Origin: Acidocella facilis ATCC 35904
Lineage (GTDB): Bacteria > Pseudomonadota > Alphaproteobacteria > Acetobacterales > Acetobacteraceae
Length of the DNA stretch: 64,000 bases
Assembly (NCBI RefSeq): GCF_000687875.1
Contig: NZ_JHYG01000001.1
Coordinates: 248,001-312,000, forward strand
Direction of reading: 5' to 3'
Below, piece after piece: positions 1 to 8,368 of this stretch. The notes below the pieces were generated by a model that did not search any database, was not told where the DNA came from, and saw only the letters and a program-made list of their open reading frames with translations. A program made the translations under genes and the position numbers. The stretch's first letter is position 1; every line of letters begins with the position of its first letter.

Positions 1-1162
1 AACCGGCTTCGATCACGCCCTCACCCGTGGACAGATCCGTCAGCGTCCCATGCGAGGCGGCTTCCTTCGCGTCGATCGCGCGGTGATTGATGATGGCCCG
101 CACATAGCCGACATTGATGTAATCGTTCGGCCGCGCCGCGAAGGGGCCGCGCGCTTCCAGCCCGCCAAGAACCGAGCCCTGGAACAAAGCGGTGCTGGGG
201 TCGGAATAGGAGACCATGGCGATGGCGATCAGCCCGCGCTTGGGCCCGCCAAAGCTCATCAGCATCTGGTCGCCGATCGCGTAAAACCCATAGCGCCCGT
301 TCTGGAGGTCCGAGGCGTTGGTGACGGAGGCGGCGTTGCTGGTATCGTAATAGGCGCCAACCTTATATTCGCCGGGCAGGCCGCCGAAATGCGTCTTGTA
401 GGCCGCCTCGACGGGGATCAGCGCCCCGGTGGAGCCGGAGGTGGACATTTTCAACCCATTGCCCGGATTGCCGTAGGTTGGATTGACGTCATAGACACCG
501 GCTTCGAGATAGGCGTCCGGGGTGAAGTTCAGCTTGACGCGACCGCCCCATTTTCCGGTCGGGTTATCGGACCAGCCAGAGGCGTTCGGCAGATTCTGCG
601 GATGGGCGCAGAAGCCGACATTCTGGAAGTCGCAGCCATAGGCGATGCCGGCGAAATCATTGCCCATCGGGTAGAAGCCGCCTTTGAGCTCGACCTGGTC
701 GTGGAAAAGCTTCTGGGTCAGGCTGACCTCGACGATGCGCGTCGTCTCGCCGGCGCCGTAAACTTCCTGCACCGCGAGCTTGTTGCCGGTATAATCGGCC
801 GAGGTATTGCGCCCGACGCGGCTGTTGAAACCGACCGTCAGCGTGGTGCCGTTCAGCCCGGCGAGCTTGCCGAGATCCGCCTTGAAACCGTAATAAAATT
901 GCGAGGCGAGATCGCTGCCCTGGCGCTTGCCGCCGGAAGCACTGCTCGCCAGCTCGCCGACATAACCTGCGGTGAAATCGATCCCGTCCGCGGCAAGCCG
1001 GGTGCGCCCGCCATTCCAGTTCCCGGTCATGGTTTTCTGGTTCATCCAGTCCTGCCATGTATAGGCCTGGGCGGCGCCGGCTGAAATCGCGGCAAGGCCG
1101 AGCCCCCCCAGCAACACAGCTCGTAATTTGGTAAATTTGTATGACAAATCTCGGGCAATCAT
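1..1162 (-). CDS. carbohydrate-selective porin, OprB type (3' part missing)
   Basis: This is the N-terminal 387 residues of an outer-membrane porin that continues past the left edge. It starts with a signal peptide (basic stretch, then Leu/Gly/Ala-rich core ending in AGAAQA), followed by the YTWQDWMNQKTMTGNWNGGR start typical of OprB porins. Later text is rich in alternating Tyr/Gly/Asn strands such as EYKVGAYYDTSN, as expected of a beta-barrel. OprB proteins let sugars diffuse through the outer membrane. I chose the ATG at 1160-1162 because GGGAG (1170-1174) lies 7 nt ahead; an ATG at 1166-1168 sits too close to that site. The gene is divergent from the transport operon at 1447, so the two may be co-regulated and handle the same substrate. 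The family call is firm; the substrate is not known. Confidence 0.85.
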   Translation of the reverse strand, partial: MIARDLSYKFTKLRAVLLGGLGLAAISAGAAQAYTWQDWMNQKTMTGNWNGGRTRLAADGIDFTAGYVGELASSASGGKRQGSDLASQFYYGFKADLGKLAGLNGTTLTVGFNSRVGRNTSADYTGNKLAVQEVYGAGETTRIVEVSLTQKLFHDQVELKGGFYPMGNDFAGIAYGCDFQNVGFCAHPQNLPNASGWSDNPTGKWGGRVKLNFTPDAYLEAGVYDVNPTYGNPGNGLKMSTSGSTGALIPVEAAYKTHFGGLPGEYKVGAYYDTSNAASVTNASDLQNGRYGFYAIGDQMLMSFGGPKRGLIAIAMVSYSDPSTALFQGSVLGGLEARGPFAARPNDYINVGYVRAIINHRAIDAKEAASHGTLTDLSTGEGVIEAG

Positions 1163-1230
1163 GAACATGCTCCCAGCATTGTTTTTGCTTTCACGCGGAA
1201 TTCGCGCTCTGATGACGTACAAAGCCGGAC

Positions 1231-1359
1231 AAAATATGTCAAATATAATTATCTCTTAGTTTACAGGCTTTTTTCCGTGTCTCGTATTCTTTAGTTTTTA
1301 AAAGCATTTTTGGCAGCGCGCCGAAATTTGTTTAGTCGTAAAATGAGTTGACATATTTT
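1231..1359. promoter_or_regulatory. divergent control region with 12-bp inverted repeat
   Basis: The 284-bp gap between the porin and the binding-protein gene is AT-rich. AAAATATGTCAA at 1231-1242 and its exact reverse complement TTGACATATTTT at 1348-1359 face outward, each containing a TTGACA-like hexamer on the strand of the gene it faces. They could be paired operator sites or mirrored -35 regions. No other gene is visible in the gap. Confidence 0.5.
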
Positions 1360-1376
1360 CGGCGCTGTCCTTTTAT
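1348..1376 (+). promoter_or_regulatory. candidate sigma-70-type promoter of the transport operon
   Basis: TTGACA (1348-1353) is followed after exactly 17 bp by TTTTAT (1371-1376), which matches four of six positions of a -10 box. It lies about 70 bp upstream of the binding-protein ATG. The perfect -35 in an otherwise GC-rich genome makes it the best promoter candidate in this gap. Confidence 0.5.
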
Positions 1377-1446
1377 GCGCCACGGCCGCGCGCCGCGTGG
1401 CGGAGTCGCAATAAGCCCATGCAACTGGGCAAAAGGGAAACGGAAC

Positions 1447-2628
1447 ATGATATCAGAAAAATTCTCGCGCAGAACGGTTTTGGGTGGCATGGCGGCGGCT
1501 GGGTTGAGCGGCGTGGCGCGCGCTGCAGCGCCGGCCCTGCCGTCCTCGCCGGTGAGCCTCAGCATCGTCGACGTGGCCGGCACGCTGGCCCTCACCCGCC
1601 CGGCTTTCGACGCTTATCTGAAGCAGAAGCCGCATCTGGTGTCGCACATCGAATACAGCAAGGCGCCGGCGCCGGAACTGCCGGGCAAGCTGCATGCCGA
1701 GCAGCAGGCCGGGCGGCTGGATATCGACATGGTGCTGACCGGGATCGACGCGCTTTCCGCCGGCCTGAAGCAGGGCATCTGGATGCCGCTTTTCCCCAAT
1801 TACGCCAGCGCCCTGCCCAACCCGTCCGCGATCTATCAGCCGCATGCGCTGCAGATGCAGAATTTCGCCCAGGACCATGCGCTGGAAGTGGTGTTCTGCC
1901 CCGCCGGGCCGCTGATCGAATACAACCCGGCGATGGTCAAGCAGGTGCCGACGACGACCGCCGACATGCTCGCCTGGGCCAAGGCGAATCCGAAGAAATT
2001 CATCTATGCCCGGCCCGAGAACTCCGGCCCGGCGCGCATCTTCATGATGGGCCTGCCCTATCTGCTGGGCGATTCCAACCCGCGTGACCCGCGCAAGGGC
2101 TGGGACAAGACCTGGGCCTTCATGGCGGAGCTGGGCAAGACCATCGAATATTACCCCTCCGGCACCGGCACCGTGATGCAGGAGTTGGGCTCGGGCCTGC
2201 GCGCGATGACGCCGACCCAGACCGGCTGGGACATCAACCCGCGTGCCCTGGGCGTGGTGCCGGCCTCGGTCGAGGTCGCGAAGTTCGATAACCAGATCAT
2301 CGTCTGCGATGCCCAGTACATGGCGGTGCCGAAGGGCATCAAACCGGAAAAGCTGGCTGTGATCCTGGATCTGATGAATTTCATGCTGCAGCCGGCGCAG
2401 CAGGCGGTGACTTATGACGAGGGCTATTTCTATCCCGGCCCGGCGGTGAAGAATGTGCCGCTGTCGATGGCGCCGCAGAAGAGCCAGGATGTGATCGCGA
2501 AATTCGGCCGCCCCTGGTACGATCAGATGATCGCCAGCGCCCCCACCTACATGCCGCTGAACGCTGACGATCTCGTCTATGCGCTCGGCCGCTGGGACCA
2601 GCAGATCGGCGTGATCACCGCGTCCTGA
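1447..2628 (+). CDS. ABC transporter periplasmic substrate-binding protein, Tat-exported
   Basis: A 393-residue extracellular solute-binding protein of the ferric/polyamine/phosphonate-like class. The N-terminus carries a twin-arginine signal (SRRTVLGG at residues 7-14, then a Gly/Ala core ending near ARA at 24-26), so it is probably exported folded. The reading frame is open upstream to 1348, but the ATG at 1447 is preceded by AAGGGAAACGG and places the Tat motif correctly. It heads an operon with an ATPase, two permeases and a uronate-dehydrogenase-like enzyme. Members of this binding-protein class have been re-assigned from iron to sugar phosphates in some bacteria (AfuA), so the class alone does not give the ligand. 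From the neighbours I infer a sugar acid or related carbohydrate. Confidence 0.85.
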   Translation: MISEKFSRRTVLGGMAAAGLSGVARAAAPALPSSPVSLSIVDVAGTLALTRPAFDAYLKQKPHLVSHIEYSKAPAPELPGKLHAEQQAGRLDIDMVLTGIDALSAGLKQGIWMPLFPNYASALPNPSAIYQPHALQMQNFAQDHALEVVFCPAGPLIEYNPAMVKQVPTTTADMLAWAKANPKKFIYARPENSGPARIFMMGLPYLLGDSNPRDPRKGWDKTWAFMAELGKTIEYYPSGTGTVMQELGSGLRAMTPTQTGWDINPRALGVVPASVEVAKFDNQIIVCDAQYMAVPKGIKPEKLAVILDLMNFMLQPAQQAVTYDEGYFYPGPAVKNVPLSMAPQKSQDVIAKFGRPWYDQMIASAPTYMPLNADDLVYALGRWDQQIGVITAS

Positions 2629-2656
2629 TAAAAGACCAACGAGGAGTTCAAGGGTT

Positions 2657-3724
2657 ATGACGATTTCCGCGAAGAATTTCCGGGAACTGAGGCTTGAGCG
2701 CATGCGCCGCGACTTTGGCGGGCTGAACGCGCTCAAGGATATTTCCCTCACCATCAAGCGGGGCGAGTTCATCGCCTTGCTGGGGCCTTCCGGGTGCGGC
2801 AAGTCGACGGCCCTGAACTGCCTCGCCGGATTGCTGCCGCTCACCGGCGGCAGCATCTGGGTGGATGATAACCGCATCGACCATCTGAAGCCGGAAGATC
2901 GCGGTTTTGGCATGGTGTTTCAGAACTATGCGCTGTTTCCGCATATGTCGCTGCGCAAGAATATCGGCTTTGGCCTGCGCATGCAGAAGCAGCCGCAGGC
3001 GGTGATCGACGCCAAGGTCGAGGAGGCGCTGGCGCTGGTGCGTTTGACCAAGCAGGCGGACAAGCTGCCCGGCCAGATTTCGGGCGGCCAGCAGCAGCGC
3101 GTCGCGATCGCCCGCGCCATCGTCGTCGAACCGCCGCTGGTGCTGATGGATGAGCCGCTGTCCAATCTCGATGCCAAGCTGCGTCTGGAAATGCGCGCGG
3201 AAATCCGGCGCATCCATAACATGATCGGCTGCTCCACCATCTACGTAACGCACGACCAGGACGAGGCGCTGTCGCTCGCGGACCGCATCGTGGTGCTGCG
3301 CGATGGCGAGGTGCGTCAGGTCGGCACGCCGCAGGAGCTTTACGCCCGCCCGGCCCATGCCGATGTGGCGGAGTTCATGGGCTATCGCAACCTGCTGAAG
3401 GCCGAGGCGGAGACGGAAGAAAATGGCCGGCTGAGCATGCGCGTGGGCACCGCGCGCATCGCCGGTCTGGCGGTCGAGCCCGGCAATGGCCGCGATGTGA
3501 TCGCCGCCCTGCGCCCGGAGGATCTGACCCCCTCCACGGACGGGCCGATCGCCGCCTCGGTGATCTCCGCCGAATATCGTGGCCGGGATTTCTACGGCCT
3601 GGCCCGCACCCAGGATGGCATGGAGCTTTGGTTCCGCTCCGATATCCCGGTGCAGCCGGGCGAGGCGCTGCGCCTGGGCGCGCCGGCCGAGCGTGTGCTG
3701 GTCTATCCCGCGAGGGCGGCATGA
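2657..3724 (+). CDS. ABC transporter ATP-binding protein (PotA/FbpC-like)
   Basis: A 355-residue importer ATPase. Visible motifs are Walker A GPSGCGKST (43-51), Q-loop VFQNYALFPHM (87-97), signature SGGQQ (142-146), Walker B LVLMDEP (161-167) and D-loop SNLD. The C-terminal 110 residues after about 240 fit a TOBE regulatory domain, as in polyamine, iron and sugar importers. GAGGAG at 2641-2646 precedes the ATG. The gene lies 28 bp after the binding protein and its stop overlaps the start of the first permease (ATGA), which points to coupled translation. The role is to power uptake by the two permeases that follow. Confidence 0.92.
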   Translation: MTISAKNFRELRLERMRRDFGGLNALKDISLTIKRGEFIALLGPSGCGKSTALNCLAGLLPLTGGSIWVDDNRIDHLKPEDRGFGMVFQNYALFPHMSLRKNIGFGLRMQKQPQAVIDAKVEEALALVRLTKQADKLPGQISGGQQQRVAIARAIVVEPPLVLMDEPLSNLDAKLRLEMRAEIRRIHNMIGCSTIYVTHDQDEALSLADRIVVLRDGEVRQVGTPQELYARPAHADVAEFMGYRNLLKAEAETEENGRLSMRVGTARIAGLAVEPGNGRDVIAALRPEDLTPSTDGPIAASVISAEYRGRDFYGLARTQDGMELWFRSDIPVQPGEALRLGAPAERVLVYPARAA

Positions 3725-4653
3725 GTGCGGCCATGGAACGCGCCCCCCTCACCGCCCCCGCCGCGCCCGACCGTGTGAGCCTGTCCCAGCGTCTGGCCCG
3801 CCGCGGGCTGGATGTGACGACCCTGCTGCTGATGCCAGCGCTTTTGTTCGTGCTGGCACTGTTCGTCTATCCGGCGCTCTACGGTTTCTGGCTGTCCCTG
3901 CACCCGATGAACGCCAACGGCGTGTTCGGCTTCGGCAACTACATCTCATTCTTCAGCGACCGTTACGTCTATGGCACTATCTTCACCACGCTGGAGCTGG
4001 CGGTGCCGGTGACGCTGGTGAATATCGCGCTTTCCGTGCCGATCGCGCTGCGGGTGCGGCATCTGCGCAAGCAGCGGCTGCTGACCACCATCCTCATCAT
4101 TCCGGTGACGCTGGGCACGGTGCTCACCGCGCAGGGCATGCTGAATTTCTATGGCCCGCTCGGCTGGTTCAACCGGATTCTGATGACCCTGCATGTCATC
4201 GATGCGCCGGTGCGGCTGGTGCATAATTTCACCGGCGTGTTTCTCTCGCAGATTGTCAGCGGCTTTCCCTTCTGCTTCATGCTGATTCTGTCTTATGTCA
4301 GCGGCATCGATCCGTCGCTGGAACAGGCGGCGTCGATGCTCGGCGCCGGGCCGGCGGCGCGCTTCCGGCATATTCTGCTGCCGCTGCTGGGGGCTGGGCT
4401 GGCGATCACCTTCTGCCTTGCCTTCGTGCAGGCCTTCTCGGTGTTTCCCTCGGCGGTGCTGGTGGGCTCGCCCTCCGGCCCCACCCGTGTCATCGCCATC
4501 GCCGCCTATCACGCGGCCTATGAACAATATGATTATTCGATGGGCTCGGCCATCGCCATCATCATGGGCGGGGTGCAGATCATCGTCGTCGCCATCGTGA
4601 TGAAGGCCAGTGCGGCCCTCTATCGCGGCCCGGCAGCGGGCGGCAAAGGGTGA
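3721..4653 (+). CDS. ABC transporter permease, first subunit
   Basis: A 310-residue inner-membrane permease of the binding-protein-dependent (PotB-like) class with about six hydrophobic segments. The first is near residues 35-60 (TLLLMPALLFVLALFVYPALYGF). The loop SGIDPSLEQAASMLGAGPAARFRHILLP matches the EAA motif that contacts the ATPase. I start it at the ATG overlapping the ATPase stop; an upstream in-frame start at 3628 would lie inside the ATPase gene. It pairs with the next permease to form the channel. Confidence 0.88.
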   Translation: MSAAMERAPLTAPAAPDRVSLSQRLARRGLDVTTLLLMPALLFVLALFVYPALYGFWLSLHPMNANGVFGFGNYISFFSDRYVYGTIFTTLELAVPVTLVNIALSVPIALRVRHLRKQRLLTTILIIPVTLGTVLTAQGMLNFYGPLGWFNRILMTLHVIDAPVRLVHNFTGVFLSQIVSGFPFCFMLILSYVSGIDPSLEQAASMLGAGPAARFRHILLPLLGAGLAITFCLAFVQAFSVFPSAVLVGSPSGPTRVIAIAAYHAAYEQYDYSMGSAIAIIMGGVQIIVVAIVMKASAALYRGPAAGGKG

Positions 4654-4658
4654 AACAC

Positions 4659-5501
4659 ATGAAAATCGAAAGCGAAATCGCGGGCAAGCTCTGGCGCATC
4701 GCCATCTGGGCGCTGGTGGGCTTCTTCATCATCAACCTGACCGGCATCATTCTCAGCGTGGTGGTGGATAGTCTCGGCACCTCCTGGTTCGCCACCTGGC
4801 TGCCAAACGGCTTCACCACCAGCTGGTACAGCGAATCCTGGAGCAGCTTCCAGCTCGGCGGCGTGCTGGTGGTGACGCTGGAAGTGGCCGGCGCGGTGCT
4901 GATCGGCTCCGCCCTGCTCGGCGTGCCGGCGGCCTATGCGCTGGCGCGGCGGGATTTCCCCGGCAAGAAGCTGGTGATGCTGCTGTTCGTGCTGCCGCTG
5001 ATCATCCCGCCCTTCACCTACGGCATTCCGCTCGCCTCGGTGCTGTATCAATTCGGCCTCGGCGGCACCCTCACCGGCGTCATTCTCGCCAATCTGATGC
5101 CGAGCGTGCCCTTCGTGATCTTCATCCTGGTGCCGTTCATCGAGCAGATCGACCCCAGGGTGGAGGCGGCGGCGCGGGTCTTCGGCGCCGGCACCTGGGC
5201 CTTGTTCCGCACGGTGATGGTGCCGCTGCTGCTGCCCGGCATCCTGGCGGCCCTGGTGCTGGTGCTGGTGCGCACGATCGGCCTGTTCGAGCTGACCTTC
5301 CTCACCGCCGGGCCGGGCAACCAGACGCTGGTTGTGGCGCTCTATTACTCGGTGTTCGCGGCCGGCATGCGCGCCAACCAGACGATCGACGCGATGGCGG
5401 TGATCTATATGGTCACCAGCCTGGTCTGCCTGATCATCGCGCTGCGCTTCGTCGATCCCACCCAGATCGTCGGGCGCTCCAAAAAATCGGCGGCGCATTG
5501 A
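4659..5501 (+). CDS. ABC transporter permease, second subunit
   Basis: A 280-residue PotC-like inner-membrane permease with six predicted hydrophobic segments. An EAA loop is visible at IDPRVEAAARVFGAGTWALF. AAAGGG at 4645-4650 sits 8 nt before the ATG at 4659. A GTG at 4650 overlapping the previous stop is an alternative that would add three residues. Its stop shares one base with the start of the dehydrogenase gene, so all five genes look like one transcript with tight translational coupling. Confidence 0.86.
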   Translation: MKIESEIAGKLWRIAIWALVGFFIINLTGIILSVVVDSLGTSWFATWLPNGFTTSWYSESWSSFQLGGVLVVTLEVAGAVLIGSALLGVPAAYALARRDFPGKKLVMLLFVLPLIIPPFTYGIPLASVLYQFGLGGTLTGVILANLMPSVPFVIFILVPFIEQIDPRVEAAARVFGAGTWALFRTVMVPLLLPGILAALVLVLVRTIGLFELTFLTAGPGNQTLVVALYYSVFAAGMRANQTIDAMAVIYMVTSLVCLIIALRFVDPTQIVGRSKKSAAH

Positions 5502-6277
5502 TGGCCGGGCCCAAACTCACCCTCACCGGGGCCGGCGGCGCGCTGGGCCTGGTGCTGCGCCCGCGTCTGATCGCCCGGGGGGCGGTGCTCACCGCCGCCG
5601 GGCATCGCCTGCCGAAACCCGTCTCGCCCGAGGAGCGGGTGCTGGGTGGCGATCTGCGCGAGGATGCGGTGGTGGATGCGGCGCTGGCCGGTGCTGACGC
5701 GGTGATCCATCTCGCCGGCAGCTCGGTCGAGAAGCCGCTGGCGGAGATCATCCAGAATAATCTGGTCGCGCTGCAGCGCCTCTATGAGGGGGCGCGGCGG
5801 CACCAGGTGAAGCGGATCGTCTTCGCCTCCTCCAACCATACGATCGGCATGTACCCGGCCGGGCAGCGCTTGACCCTGGCCGACAAGGTCCGCCCGGACG
5901 GCAATTATGGCCTCTCCAAGGTCTGGGGCGAGGCGATGGGGCAGCTTTATTTCGACAAGTTCGGGATCGAGACGGTCTCGCTGCGGATCGGCAGCGCCAT
6001 CGAGCGGCCGACCGAGCCGCGCCATCTCTCCACCTGGCTGGGCTATGACGATCTGGAGGATCTGGTCTGGCGCGCCGCCACGGTGCCGGATGTCGGCTGC
6101 CTCACGGTCTGGGGTGTTTCCGCCAATACCCGGTCCTGGTGGGACAATGCCGAAGCCGCCGCGCTGGGCTATGCGCCGAAGCAGAATGCCGAGGATTATG
6201 CCGAGGAGATTTTGCGCGGGCATGATCCGGGCTGGCGCTTCCAGGGCGGCAGCTTCGCCCTCGCGGACGTGACCTGA
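5501..6277 (+). CDS. udh: NAD-dependent uronate dehydrogenase-like protein
   Basis: A 258-residue extended-SDR enzyme closely resembling bacterial uronate dehydrogenases, which oxidise galacturonate or glucuronate to the aldaro-lactone. Seen directly: the Rossmann motif TGAGGALG (9-16), FASSNHTIGMYP (108-119), the catalytic pair Y136-x3-K140 in YGLSK, RIGS further on, and WWDN near the C-terminus. These are the family's hallmark strings. The ATG at 5501 overlaps the permease stop by one base, making it the last gene of the transport operon. The pairing suggests that the imported substrate is a hexuronate or is converted to one. A related sugar dehydrogenase activity cannot be excluded. Confidence 0.8.
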   Translation: MAGPKLTLTGAGGALGLVLRPRLIARGAVLTAAGHRLPKPVSPEERVLGGDLREDAVVDAALAGADAVIHLAGSSVEKPLAEIIQNNLVALQRLYEGARRHQVKRIVFASSNHTIGMYPAGQRLTLADKVRPDGNYGLSKVWGEAMGQLYFDKFGIETVSLRIGSAIERPTEPRHLSTWLGYDDLEDLVWRAATVPDVGCLTVWGVSANTRSWWDNAEAAALGYAPKQNAEDYAEEILRGHDPGWRFQGGSFALADVT

Positions 6278-6286
6278 AGGCTCCCC

Positions 6287-7903
6287 TCACCCCGACATGC
6301 GCCGCATGATCGGGGTGAAATCGACCCCGGCCGGCAAGGTGCCGAGCGCCTGCCCGCCATCCCCGCCAAGCCTCGTCGCGCAATAGGCTTCGGCCACGAA
6401 GCCGGGGGCGTGGCGCAGCAGCAGGCTGGCGGCCAGGGCCAGGGCCAGCTGCTCGGTCAAACGCCGGGCATTGCGCGCCTCAAAGGGCGGCAGCGGGGCG
6501 GCGAGCCAGGCATCCAGCGCCTTGTTGGCGCCCTTGGCCTTGCCGATTTCGTCGCGTAACAGCGCCAGCCCCTCCGGTTGGCGGGAGAGCGCGCGCAACA
6601 CATCCAGGCAGATGACATTGCCGGAGCCCTCCCACAGCCCGTTCAGCGGCGCGTCCCGGTAGAGCCGGGCGATGTCATGCTCCTCGATAAAGCCATTGCC
6701 GCCATGGCATTCCAGCGCCTCGGCCACCACCATGGGGGCGCGTTTACAGATAAAATATTTGGCGATCGGCGCCAGGCACCGGACCAGTATCTGCTCGCTT
6801 TCGTCCCGGCTGGCGGCATCCAGAGCCGCCGCCGCCCGCATCGCCAGCCACATTGCCGCCTCGGCCTCCAGCGCCAGATCCGCCAGCACATTCGCCATCG
6901 CCGGCTGGGCGGCGAGATCAGCCCCAAAGGCGCTGCGATGCGCGGCGTGATGCGCCGCCAGCCGCACCGCCTGGCGCATCTGCCCGGCGCTGCCCAGCGC
7001 GCATTCCAGCCGGGTCAGATGCGCCATCTCCAGAATGGTCGCGATGCCGCGCCCCTCCACCCCGACAATCCTGGCCTCCAGCCCCCGGAACTCGACCTCC
7101 GCCGAGGCGTTGGAGCGGTTGCCGCATTTATCCTTCAATCTTTGCAAGGCCAGGAAATTGCGCCCGCCCGCATCGCGCCAGCCTTGGGCCAGAAAGCAGG
7201 TCGGCCCGGCCGGGGTGCGCGCCAGGGTCAGGAACAGATCCGCCACCGGCACGGAGAAGAACCATTTATGCCCGGTGAGCTCGTACATATCCCCGCCCTG
7301 ATGGGTGGCCTGGGTCTGCACCTGCCGCAGATCGGAGCCGCCTTGTTTCTCCGTCATCGCCATGGCCACGGTCAGCGCCGCCTTCTGCGCCGGCGGCAAG
7401 GGGCGGGGATCGTAGCCGGGAGACAAGATGCCGGGCTGGAACCGCGCCAGCAGCGCCGGGGCATGGCGCAAGGCAGCCAGGGAGGCGAATGTCATCGCCG
7501 CCGGGCACCCTACCCCGGCCTCGCCCTGCGCCCAGAGATAAGACAGCGCCGCGCGCGCCACATGGGCGCCGGGGCGCTGGTCGGTCCAGCCCAGGGCATG
7601 CACCTCATCCGCCCGCACCATGCCCATCAGCTCATGCCAGGCCGGGTGGAAGGCCACCTGGTCAATCCGGTGCCCGTAACGGTCATGGGTCCGCAATTCC
7701 GGCGTGAAGCGGTTGGCCTGCCGGGCCAGCTCCAGCACCCGGGCCGACCCCACATGCCAGCCGCAGGCGCAAAGCCGTGGCGCCGCCCAGCCGCCGCCAT
7801 AGGTTTTCACGGCGTCGCGCAGCGCCTCATCATTTGTCCAGGCGTTGAAATCCTCCAAGGGCGGGGGCTGGTTCAGCACCTCGTGCGTGGGCGCGCCTTG
7901 CAT
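6287..7903 (-). CDS. aidB: AidB-type acyl-CoA dehydrogenase-like DNA alkylation response protein
   Basis: A 538-residue flavoprotein aligning along its length with AidB. Diagnostic stretches are THEVLNQPPPLED at the N-terminus, AMTEKQGGSDLR, the pair GHKWFFS and LKDKCGNRSNAS, and GLWEGSGNVICLDVLRAL. AidB binds FAD and DNA and is induced in the adaptive response to alkylation damage; it is thought to shield DNA or destroy alkylating agents. GGAGG lies 5 nt before the ATG. The gene converges on udh with a 9-bp gap, and a 14-bp direct repeat lies in its promoter region. Its neighbours to the right include several repair genes. Confidence 0.92.
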   Translation of the reverse strand: MQGAPTHEVLNQPPPLEDFNAWTNDEALRDAVKTYGGGWAAPRLCACGWHVGSARVLELARQANRFTPELRTHDRYGHRIDQVAFHPAWHELMGMVRADEVHALGWTDQRPGAHVARAALSYLWAQGEAGVGCPAAMTFASLAALRHAPALLARFQPGILSPGYDPRPLPPAQKAALTVAMAMTEKQGGSDLRQVQTQATHQGGDMYELTGHKWFFSVPVADLFLTLARTPAGPTCFLAQGWRDAGGRNFLALQRLKDKCGNRSNASAEVEFRGLEARIVGVEGRGIATILEMAHLTRLECALGSAGQMRQAVRLAAHHAAHRSAFGADLAAQPAMANVLADLALEAEAAMWLAMRAAAALDAASRDESEQILVRCLAPIAKYFICKRAPMVVAEALECHGGNGFIEEHDIARLYRDAPLNGLWEGSGNVICLDVLRALSRQPEGLALLRDEIGKAKGANKALDAWLAAPLPPFEARNARRLTEQLALALAASLLLRHAPGFVAEAYCATRLGGDGGQALGTLPAGVDFTPIMRRMSG

Positions 7904-7930
7904 GGTGTCCTCCAGGCTTTGGCTCCAGCT

Positions 7931-7979
7931 TATATGTTTTCAGGCCCCTGGTCACATCATAATCGTCACATCATAATCG
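7931..7979 (-). promoter_or_regulatory. aidB promoter region with 14-bp direct repeat
   Basis: On the minus strand the 14-mer CGATTATGATGTGA occurs twice in direct tandem (7952-7965 and 7966-7979). Seventeen bp after the second copy comes TATAAG, one mismatch from a -10 box, around 7931-7936. The repeat therefore overlaps and extends upstream of the -35 position, the usual place for an activator site. No classical Ada box is visible. Confidence 0.45.
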
Positions 7980-8023
7980 CCCGCGGGCGGCTCCAAATTC
8001 AGGCGCCGCCACTGCGGCGCCGT

Positions 8024-8287
8024 TCAAAAATTGCCTTGCTGCTGGCGCTGCATTTGCTGCTCGTGCGCCTGCCTCTTCTGGCGCTTTTTCAGCTCATGAC
8101 CCGCGATGCAGCCGCCGACAGCCCCAAGCACGGCATGATGGCCGGCATAATGCCCGGCAACGGCCCCCACGGCCGCGCCGGACACGCATCCGGCGGCGAA
8201 GGCCGGTGAGGACCCGATGATGGCGAGAAGGGGGACTACGAAAATGAGACGCTTCAAGACAGACTCCATGAATTCGCGCCGGACCAC
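8024..8287 (-). CDS. small exported glycine-zipper-like protein
   Basis: A protein of 81-87 residues with a signal peptide (RLIFVVPLLAIIGSSPAFA), a single Cys after the cleavage region, a Gly/Ala-rich stretch with GxxxG-like spacing (SGAAVGAVAGHYAGHHAVLGAVGGCIAG), and a charged Gln/Lys/Arg tail. This is the layout of glycine-zipper 2TM envelope proteins. I list the GTG at 8287, which has GAGGT about 9 nt upstream; the ATG at 8269 gives the same mature protein but has a poorer ribosome site. The exact function is unknown. Confidence 0.6.
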   Translation of the reverse strand: MVRREFMESVLKRLIFVVPLLAIIGSSPAFAAGCVSGAAVGAVAGHYAGHHAVLGAVGGCIAGHELKKRQKRQAHEQQMQRQQQGNF

Positions 8288-8368
8288 TCCGACGCCACCT
8301 CACAATCAAACCAGCAAATGGCGAAAAATGGGCGATCGTCGGTCGCGATTATGGAGGAGGCCTCGCGC

